Below the pieces are notes generated by a model. That model was not told the DNA's origin, did no database searches, and saw only the letters and a list, made by a program, of their open reading frames with translations. From an uncultured Synergistales bacterium (GTDB lineage: Bacteria > Synergistota > Synergistia > Synergistales > Aminobacteriaceae): a stretch of 18,495 nucleotides of DNA. The stretch lies in NCBI GenBank assembly GCA_905234205.1, contig CAJOGG010000035.1, positions 1 to 18,495 of the forward strand. Direction: 5' to 3'. The stretch's first letter is position 1, and the number at the start of each line of letters is the position of its first letter. Below are positions 7,310 to 18,495 of this stretch, in pieces. Both the position numbers and the translations under genes were made by a program.

Positions 7310-7395
7310 GCCGGAGTGGCGGAATGGTAGACGCAGTGGACTCAAAATCCACCGCAGGCGACTGTGTGGGAGTTCGAATCTCCCCTCCGGCACCA
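7310..7395 (+). tRNA. tRNA-Leu (anticodon CAA)
   Basis: An 86-nt gene with acceptor stem GCCGGAG/CTCCGGC, discriminator A and encoded CCA (7393-7395). The anticodon stem GTGGA/TCCAC encloses the loop CTCAAAA, so the anticodon is CAA, reading UUG. A long variable arm, the GGGAG-TTCGAAT-CTCCC T arm and the tRNA-Leu D-loop are all present. It decodes TTG, a codon also used repeatedly as a start in this window. Confidence 0.97.
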
Positions 7396-7425
7396 TAATA
7401 ATCATTCATTCAGGAGAGAAATTTT

Positions 7426-7692
7426 ATGCCAAATAAGAAATCCGCAGAGAGACGGGTAAATATAGCAGAACGTAATAGACTTTATAACAAGCATTGGACG
7501 TCGAAGTGTAAGACTGCCGTAAAGGGTGTGCTTAACGCGGTAGCTTCCGGTAATGGTGAATTAGCAGCAAAGAGTTTTAGTGTTGCTCAGAGCGTTATAG
7601 ACAAAGCTGTAGTTAAGGGAGTTATGCACAAGAATACAGCCGCTAGAAGAAAAATGTTAATGGCGCGTCAGTTGAAAATGTTGGCAGTGTAG
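7426..7692 (+). CDS. rpsT: 30S ribosomal protein S20
   Basis: Primary 16S rRNA-binding protein of the small subunit. The 88-residue product begins MPNKKSAERRVNIAERNRLYN and is rich in Lys, Arg and Ala with long helices, with HKNTAARRKMLMARQL near the C-terminus as in S20 generally. Length matches the family. The SD AGGAG lies 9 nt before ATG 7426. It sits 30 nt after tRNA-Leu and is probably transcribed with it; a strong terminator follows. Confidence 0.95.
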   Translation: MPNKKSAERRVNIAERNRLYNKHWTSKCKTAVKGVLNAVASGNGELAAKSFSVAQSVIDKAVVKGVMHKNTAARRKMLMARQLKMLAV

Positions 7693-7708
7693 AAAACTGG
7701 AGTATAAC
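7681..7708 (+). promoter_or_regulatory. candidate promoter for parA-citX inside the end of rpsT
   Basis: TTGGCA (7681-7686), 16-nt spacer, TATAAC (7703-7708): ten of twelve consensus positions. The start would fall near 7715, inside the left arm of the rpsT terminator, so the new transcript would carry only a shortened hairpin. It would explain expression of the genes that follow a strong terminator by only 12 nt. Confidence 0.4.
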
Positions 7709-7712
7709 CATG

Positions 7713-7744
7713 CACCTTCGGGAAAATTCTCGAGGGTGTTTTTT
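7713..7744 (+). terminator. rho-independent terminator of rpsT
   Basis: CACCTTCGGGAA (7713-7724) pairs with TTCTCGAGGGTG (7727-7738): a 12-bp stem with two G-U pairs and a two-base apex, followed by six T (7739-7744). A strong intrinsic terminator for the tRNA-Leu/rpsT unit. Confidence 0.9.
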
Positions 7745-7756
7745 GTGTAATTTATC

Positions 7757-8686
7757 ATGAAAATCGTCTCAATAATCAATTACAAAGGTGGAGTTGGTAA
7801 GACTACATTGACAGCAAATCTAGGCGCTTGTGCCGCTTCAGTCGGTAAACGCGTCCTGTTGATCGACTTAGATCCACAAACACAGCTCACATTCAATTTC
7901 ATTGACCCGTCAAAATGGCAGAAAAGATACGAAGCGAGCAAAACTTTACGCAATTATCTGAAGCCCATAACAAGCAAGATTGGTAATTGTGTACCGTTGT
8001 CAGAACTCATTATTACGAGCAAGGCAGGTGATTTTACTGTCGATGTTATAAGCTCGCACTTGGATTTAATAGAGAATGAGACCGAACTATCAGCTATGAT
8101 TAGTGGAATAAGTGCTGCTACCATAGCTGCTAATTCACTCGATACTTACAGCCATTTACGCATAGATATTCAAGAATTACACAATGAATACGATTTGTGC
8201 CTAATTGATTGTCCACCAAATTTTTATACACTTGTTAAGAATGCTTTGCTGGCAAGCGATTGTTATATAGTCCCGACAAAACTTGATTATCTGTCTACTG
8301 AATTAGGAGTCAAGAATCTTCAGCGCGGTATAACAAAGTTCATGCAAAATTATGATGATAACCGCAAAATTCTCGAATATCCCACAAAGTATCCGCCAAT
8401 TTCTCTGAGTCTCCTGGGAGTCGTGCCAACTATGGTTAATTTCACAAGTGACAAAGAGAACAGACTACAAAGCACACAAGAACAATATAGGCATAAATTA
8501 CTACAGAACGGCTACAAGTTATTCACACTCGTTCGCAATAATTCTATATTCGGAGAGCTTCAAATCGGAATCCCTGCGGTATTGACTAATCCTAAAACGC
8601 TAAAATTGTTCAGTAACGCAAAGACTAAAGTTGTTGACGAATTAAAACAATTAGGCGAGGAGTTTTTGAAGGCTGTGAAAATATGA
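7757..8686 (+). CDS. ParA/Soj-family ATPase
   Basis: Deviant Walker-A ATPase of the ParA/MinD group, used to partition DNA or position protein complexes. The 309-residue protein has KGGVGKTT at 10-17, the DLDPQTQLT switch near 37-45 and Walker B LCLIDCPPN around 155. Between strands it is longer than Soj, with insertions at about 60-115 and 210-250. No ParB gene or parS-like site is in view, and origin genes are absent, so this is probably not the chromosomal Soj but an orphan ParA. There is no SD before ATG 7757, and the rpsT terminator ends 12 nt upstream. The start is nonetheless fixed by the KIVSIINYKGGVGK opening. It overlaps citX by 4 nt (ATGA), so the two are translationally coupled. 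Confidence 0.88.
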   Translation: MKIVSIINYKGGVGKTTLTANLGACAASVGKRVLLIDLDPQTQLTFNFIDPSKWQKRYEASKTLRNYLKPITSKIGNCVPLSELIITSKAGDFTVDVISSHLDLIENETELSAMISGISAATIAANSLDTYSHLRIDIQELHNEYDLCLIDCPPNFYTLVKNALLASDCYIVPTKLDYLSTELGVKNLQRGITKFMQNYDDNRKILEYPTKYPPISLSLLGVVPTMVNFTSDKENRLQSTQEQYRHKLLQNGYKLFTLVRNNSIFGELQIGIPAVLTNPKTLKLFSNAKTKVVDELKQLGEEFLKAVKI

Positions 8687-9201
8687 CAGGGGTCGAGATT
8701 GATTTACCACAAATGTTGGCAAGGCGTGAAAGACGCACGAACGAGCAAAGATTCCTTCTGGAAGAATATCGCTCGCCGTTAATATCGTTCTGCATGAATA
8801 TCCCCGGCCCGGTAAAAACAAACGGCCTTATCCGTAAAGCTTTCGATACAGGAAAAAATTTGCTGCTTAATTCGCTCAATGATAACGACGTGATAATTAA
8901 TGAGTGTGTAGAGATTCATGAGGATACAGGGGACGAAATGTTGCTCTCCGTGAAAAATATAGCCCCTGACTCTCTCAAGGGCTTGATGGTTGATATTGAG
9001 AATACTTCAAAATTAGGTAGATTGTTTGATATTGACGTTATTGACTCTGATGGAAACAAATTGTCCCGCAAGACCTTCCGAACATGTTTTATTTGTAACA
9101 AGCAGGCTCAAGAGTGCGCACGCTCTCGAGCTCATTCAGTCAAGGAAATGCAGGACGCTATTGAAACTATTATTTATTCTGGCTCAATATCATCATCATA
9201 G
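8683..9201 (+). CDS. citX: CitX-like holo-citrate lyase synthase (phosphoribosyl-dephospho-CoA transferase)
   Basis: CitX attaches 2'-(5''-triphosphoribosyl)-3'-dephospho-CoA to the acyl carrier subunit CitD of citrate lyase. The 172-residue protein carries the family landmarks: LARRERR near the start, PLISFCMNIPGPVK (about 32-45), LGRLFDIDVIDSDGNKLSR (about 111-129), and the Cys-rich end FICNKQAQECARSRAHSVKE. Length is typical. No citrate lyase subunits (citD, citE, citF), citC or citG lie in this window, so it is an orphan here. It starts inside the stop of the parA gene. Whether it serves a citrate lyase encoded elsewhere or another carrier protein cannot be told from this window. It converges on larC with a 29-nt gap and no clear terminator. 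Confidence 0.85.
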   Translation: MTGVEIDLPQMLARRERRTNEQRFLLEEYRSPLISFCMNIPGPVKTNGLIRKAFDTGKNLLLNSLNDNDVIINECVEIHEDTGDEMLLSVKNIAPDSLKGLMVDIENTSKLGRLFDIDVIDSDGNKLSRKTFRTCFICNKQAQECARSRAHSVKEMQDAIETIIYSGSISSS

Positions 9202-9230
9202 TACAATAGGTTCAGTCATTCTTCGAATTT

Positions 9231-10448
9231 TTAATTTATTTCCTTATTTATCAAGTTTCGTATTTCGTACATTGATATATTATGAATTTCAGCCAACGTT
9301 TTCAAATCCTCATATTCTGGAATACGCCGTAGGGTTTCACCGTTAAGTTCTGTGATTTTTACGTGGATTTTTCCAAGCGGAGTAGAAATCTTCTTGAGCT
9401 TCCAGTTCAATCGTAGTCGATCATATTCGAGAAATCGAACTCCCTGCGAAGTAGTATGAGTTAAAATCATCTGAGCCAAGTTCAAAACGTTTTCAGCTTT
9501 TGCTAGACAACATAATTTTATTCCATGTCTTCCTTTCTTCATGTTGATGTTTTCTGTCCAAACGTCGAGAGCTTCAGCCGTGAATAGCTTATTTTCAATT
9601 ACTTCATAGTCTTGCGGGTTCATATCATCAATGTTACATTCAATCAACGTGATTTTCTCATGAAGCAATCCTAACAGTTCTGTTTCGTTACTAGTATCAA
9701 TTAACACTGCGCGTAACACGTTCGGCATTTCGAGTGATTCGTGATTACCAATTCCAAAACCTGACGCAAGAATCTTACCTGAAGGCATTCCCTTAACGAA
9801 CCCATCAGCTAAAATTTTAACTATTAATGCACCTGTAGGAGTTGTGCGTTCCATTGGTTCACCATTTGAGTAAACAGGCAGCCCGTGCAGTAAATATTCA
9901 GTTGCTGGAGCTGGGACAGGTAAAATCCCGTGCGCACACTCAACAGTTCCAGATCCAACATTGATACTTGAACAAAGCACTCTAGGCCAATTAAGAGCTT
10001 CCATGAGAATAAACGCTCCTGTTATATCTATAATCGAGTCAACTGCGCCTACCTCGTGAAAGTGAATCTTATCCGGCGTTGTAGCGTGAACATGAGCTTC
10101 AGCTTCGGCCAAGATCGAGAATGCTCGTAATGTTTCACGTTTAACTCGTTCTGATAAGTCACTAGTCATTATCATTGCTTCGATGTCAGCTAAGTGTCTG
10201 TGCTCATGATGATGCTCGTGTTCATTATGTTCATGATGATGGTTTGACAAATGGACGTCAAAATTTATTCCAGCTATACCGTTTTTAGTGGCATTCTCGA
10301 TAATTAACTTGTATTCATTCTGATTAAGAGCCTTAACCTTGCTAATACCTTCTAACAAAACATTTTTATCTGGCACTATGTTTAACAATGCTCCTATGAA
10401 CATATCGCCAGCTATTCCTGCAAAACAATCAAGATACAATGTTCTCAA
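9231..10448 (-). CDS. larC: LarC, nickel insertion protein for the Ni-pincer cofactor
   Basis: LarC is a CTP-dependent cyclometallase that inserts nickel into pyridinium-3,5-bisthiocarboxylate mononucleotide to make the cofactor of lactate racemase and related enzymes. The 405-residue protein starts RTLYLDCFAGIAGDM, the family signature. It has a His-rich nickel-binding stretch at 70-85 (ten His of sixteen), HFHEVGAVDSIIDI, and a C-terminal domain with IECNIDDMNPQ. It is one uninterrupted frame, unlike Lactiplantibacillus plantarum, where larC is read by programmed frameshift. The start is TTG 10448, with AGGGG 9 nt upstream. Its start is 3 nt after the comB stop. larB, larE and larA are not in view. 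Last gene of the long minus-strand operon. Confidence 0.9.
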   Translation of the reverse strand: MRTLYLDCFAGIAGDMFIGALLNIVPDKNVLLEGISKVKALNQNEYKLIIENATKNGIAGINFDVHLSNHHHEHNEHEHHHEHRHLADIEAMIMTSDLSERVKRETLRAFSILAEAEAHVHATTPDKIHFHEVGAVDSIIDITGAFILMEALNWPRVLCSSINVGSGTVECAHGILPVPAPATEYLLHGLPVYSNGEPMERTTPTGALIVKILADGFVKGMPSGKILASGFGIGNHESLEMPNVLRAVLIDTSNETELLGLLHEKITLIECNIDDMNPQDYEVIENKLFTAEALDVWTENINMKKGRHGIKLCCLAKAENVLNLAQMILTHTTSQGVRFLEYDRLRLNWKLKKISTPLGKIHVKITELNGETLRRIPEYEDLKTLAEIHNISMYEIRNLINKEIN

Positions 10449-10451
10449 TTC

Positions 10452-11333
10452 TCATTTCCCCTTTTTTGTATAACTCAATAATTCTTCAAATGGATTCGAT
10501 TTTTGTTGGCGTTCCTTGTGAATAAGCGATAGTGGTTTATCCGAAACTGTTATGGCTTGAGATGCAGCGTTGTATGGTCTTGCACTACCTGAAACACTCT
10601 GTAGGATTATATGTGTTTTCTCGTCAGTTGATAGCATTGGTACAACAGTTGACGAATCGCATACACAGCAAAATGTTACATCATTGGCAAAGTTTATTGT
10701 CTCAAGATATTTAGCGTGTGTGGAATTCATAACATATTCTCTTAAATCTTCTCCACGAGCCTGCCATAACGTTAAAGCTATCCTAGCAGCGTCAGTCATT
10801 TCAGTTTCTCCTCGTCCTATCAGAGCTTCAAGAATTGCCCCAGCACATAAAGTATCTTCCCAAGAAGGCCTTTTCTTTCTTCCTGAACACAATAGCCCGA
10901 TCTTATTTCCCAACGTTAGGGCATAATCAAGGCAGGCCGAATAATTGCGCAAGCTAACAGCTATAACTGGACTTCCCGATGAAGCAGCTTGATTTAACGC
11001 AACTGTTCCGTTAGTTGTTGACATGACCCCACAATAATGTTCTCGAATTAGATCATACGTTAACTCCGTCGGAGAGTTTCCAAGGTCAAAACCTTCAGGC
11101 GGTAAACCGTTTACTTCTCCCATTAACAAAGGCGATGAACCTCTGTCCTGTAACTCAAGAATTAATTGCCTTGCTTCGTCGGGAGATTTTACAGGATATA
11201 ATTCAGTGCCTCCAAGTTCGAACCAGCGAGTCATTACCGTAGTGGCCCGCAATACATCGATCACGAGCCACACATCAACGACTGGCAAATAATTATCCTC
11301 ACTGCATGAGAATATCAAATCAGCCTCGTACAT
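10452..11333 (-). CDS. comB: 2-phosphosulfolactate phosphatase family (ComB)
   Basis: ComB hydrolyses (R)-2-phospho-3-sulfolactate to sulfolactate, a Mg-dependent step of coenzyme M synthesis in methanogens; many bacteria carry homologues of unproven role. Family motifs are clear in the 293-residue protein: VIDVLRATT (24-32), GEVNGLPPEGFDLGNSP (72-88) and TTNGT (106-110), then a Cys/Ser-rich middle with SGRKKRPSWEDTLCAGA. The last 40 or so residues, after VSGSARPYNAA, look like a lineage-specific tail. ComA and ComC partners are not in view, so the substrate is open. ATG 11333 begins 8 nt after the proS stop with a weak SD, so translation probably depends on the upstream gene. Confidence 0.82.
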   Translation of the reverse strand: MYEADLIFSCSEDNYLPVVDVWLVIDVLRATTVMTRWFELGGTELYPVKSPDEARQLILELQDRGSSPLLMGEVNGLPPEGFDLGNSPTELTYDLIREHYCGVMSTTNGTVALNQAASSGSPVIAVSLRNYSACLDYALTLGNKIGLLCSGRKKRPSWEDTLCAGAILEALIGRGETEMTDAARIALTLWQARGEDLREYVMNSTHAKYLETINFANDVTFCCVCDSSTVVPMLSTDEKTHIILQSVSGSARPYNAASQAITVSDKPLSLIHKERQQKSNPFEELLSYTKKGK

Positions 11334-11341
11334 TTTATCGC

Positions 11342-13929
<2,588 letters not shown>

Positions 13930-15124
13930 AGTCGCCACCACTACCACCTGTATTTACACTACTATTATTCATTACACTGCTTGTATTGACGGTACCGGAA
14001 TTAGTCGGTTCACCGTAAACGTTCCTATTAAAGACATCAGCCTTGATTATTGTGTCTCTATCAGGGTTATAGCTAGGAACACTTGAAACTGTTGAGTTAG
14101 ATTCTGGCTCTGGAGCAATAATAGTATTTGAGTGTACTTGAAGACTTATAGGAATTGGATAAGCTGACACTGCACAATCTCCAGAAGTTTGCACAAAAGT
14201 AACGGACCCAGGGAGAATTTTTATAGAATTTCCACGAATGAACACACCACTTACGAGTCCAACAGGCCCAAGCAAGGCAGCAGCGGCTATACTTACGGCA
14301 CCAGCTCCAACTATTGCCCCTTCTCCTCTATCGCCGACCTTACGAGCTTCTTTAATAGCATTCTGAGCGGCTTCTCCAACTGTTACCGCAGGTTTTTGTG
14401 GTCCAAGTGGTTTTAACTCATTGAAAGCTAACCTGACTTCACCAGGAACTCCAAACATTCTAGGACGTTTCACATCACGAACTTCAGTTATTAAAAGAGA
14501 GCCAGCTGGGGCAACTAAGCATTGATTAACTATTATGTCATCAGTAAGCTCGAGTCTAACAAAATCGCCTGCTTGAGATTTCGCCGGGCTCAACTCATCC
14601 ATGAATCTGAATTTCATAACAGTATCTCCGGGAAGATTTACGGGTTGTGAAGATACAGGATCCATGATCAGTGTAGCTAATAAACTTTCGACTCTCATTA
14701 CAATAGGATTCCCACTTTTTGATGAACCTGTAAGATTAGTTTCTAAGTCCTCAAGACGACGTAATGCTGGTTCAGAAGCGCGAATTTTTTTATCTACCAC
14801 CCATTCTGCCACCCCTAACTTAAACATCATTGAAGGCTGCTCTTCCGTGCCAGTGTCAAGAAAATTGAGAATAGCCGCATGTCGTTCTGCTATCGTTCCT
14901 GGAAGACTCCTTCCAAATAAATCTTCCTCAATTTTTCCAAGCCGTTCAATCAGTCCACCCTGATTCACATAGCCATAAACAATTTTTTCGATCTGCTCCA
15001 TCATTTGACGAGAAGAACCAGAATTTAAGTCAGGATCCGGGACCGCTTCCGATGCCATACAAGTTGAAGCTACAAACACAAACAATATTGCCATAAAAAT
15101 TTTTACAGCCTTCATAATTTAGAT

Positions 15125-18334
<3,210 letters not shown>

Positions 18335-18342
18335 CCAAAATT

Positions 18343-18348
18343 CCTCCT
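18343..18348 (-). promoter_or_regulatory. Shine-Dalgarno site that moves the LysM/M23 start to 18334
   Basis: AGGAGG on the minus strand, 8-nt spacer, then TTG at 18334-18332. It lies inside the codons of the longer reading from ATG 18358, which argues against that upstream start. Confidence 0.65.
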
Positions 18349-18421
18349 GACTTGCCATGTACTAGACATGCTATAAATTTTCATATCCTTGATGAAATAT
18401 ACATTTTGCTGATGAGTAAGC

Positions 18422-18430
18422 ATTATAGCA
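18422..18430 (-). promoter_or_regulatory. extended -10 promoter for the seven-gene minus-strand operon
   Basis: On the minus strand TGCTATAAT (18430-18422) is a perfect extended -10 element. The -35 region (TTTTAT) is poor, as is usual for extended -10 promoters. Transcription would begin near 18415 and give a leader of about 80 nt before TTG 18334. Confidence 0.6.
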
Positions 18431-18460
18431 TATAATTATCTAGTATAAAATACCTACATT

Positions 18461-18470
18461 ACTACGTAGT
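18461..18470. repeat. 10-bp palindrome upstream of the operon promoter
   Basis: ACTACGTAGT is a perfect palindrome 31 nt upstream of the extended -10 element, a place where an activator or repressor could bind. Beyond it, 18471-18495 shows nothing I can assign. Confidence 0.35.
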
Positions 18471-18495
18471 CATCCACTCACAATTGGGGTTATTA

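Noticed and set aside
9202..9230. Terminator between citX and larC
   Set aside because: Only a 4-bp stem (ATTC/GAAT at about 9218-9228) with a short T run; too weak to call.
9026..9346. 106-codon open frame spanning the citX-larC junction
   Set aside because: Overlaps two convincing conserved genes on both strands and has no start signal.
9231..10448. Programmed frameshift in larC
   Set aside because: Known in Lactiplantibacillus, but here the N- and C-terminal parts lie in one continuous 405-codon frame.

Overview
The window is AT-rich bacterial chromosome that is almost fully packed with genes. Tight operons, strong Shine-Dalgarno (SD) sites, frequent TTG starts and a 7-bp repeat-controlled acyltransferase fit a diderm, anaerobic, probably gut-associated bacterium. 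The mix of genes (fabF-rnc, C_GCAxxG_C_C protein, CitX, LarC, ComB, ProRS of the ~480-residue type, secreted proteins of unknown family) makes me lean towards Synergistota. That is an inference from gene content, not from a marker comparison.

Layout. (1) 1-2888, plus strand: fabF, rnc and a secreted protein with a faded resemblance to zinc-binding ABC transporter proteins, overlapping or nearly touching. (2) 2854-4349, minus strand: a small cysteine-rich protein and a membrane acyltransferase. The acyltransferase start lies upstream of four GCTCTCT heptamers that put it out of frame. (3) 4413-6160, plus strand: purine nucleoside phosphorylase and a secreted M23 peptidase, ending at a hairpin shared with (4) the minus-strand D-lactate dehydrogenase-like gene (6201-7193), which has a palindrome-flanked promoter. 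(5) 7310-9201, plus strand: tRNA-Leu(CAA), rpsT, a terminator, then a ParA-like ATPase overlapping an orphan citX. (6) 9231-18334, minus strand: a seven-gene run transcribed from an extended -10 promoter near 18425: LysM/M23 envelope protein, pyrG, two secreted proteins, proS, comB, larC.

The main observations are these. The acyltransferase is very probably phase-variable by slipped-strand change in heptamer number, and this sequence holds an OFF copy number (4); 5 copies would restore a 357-residue protein. Separately, three genes of the long minus-strand operon are frame-disrupted: proS lacks about 28 nt, pyrG about 19 nt, and the gene at 12785-13929 appears to lack 1 nt (or 3k+1) inside its signal peptide. 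proS and pyrG are normally essential, so these may be assembly or consensus errors, a minority variant, or real decay. Reads would decide.

Functional themes are envelope building and remodelling (FabF, two M23 peptidases, acyltransferase, secreted proteins), nucleotide metabolism (PunA, PyrG), translation (ProRS, S20, tRNA-Leu, RNase III) and organic-acid metabolism (D-LDH-like enzyme, LarC nickel cofactor synthesis, CitX, ComB).
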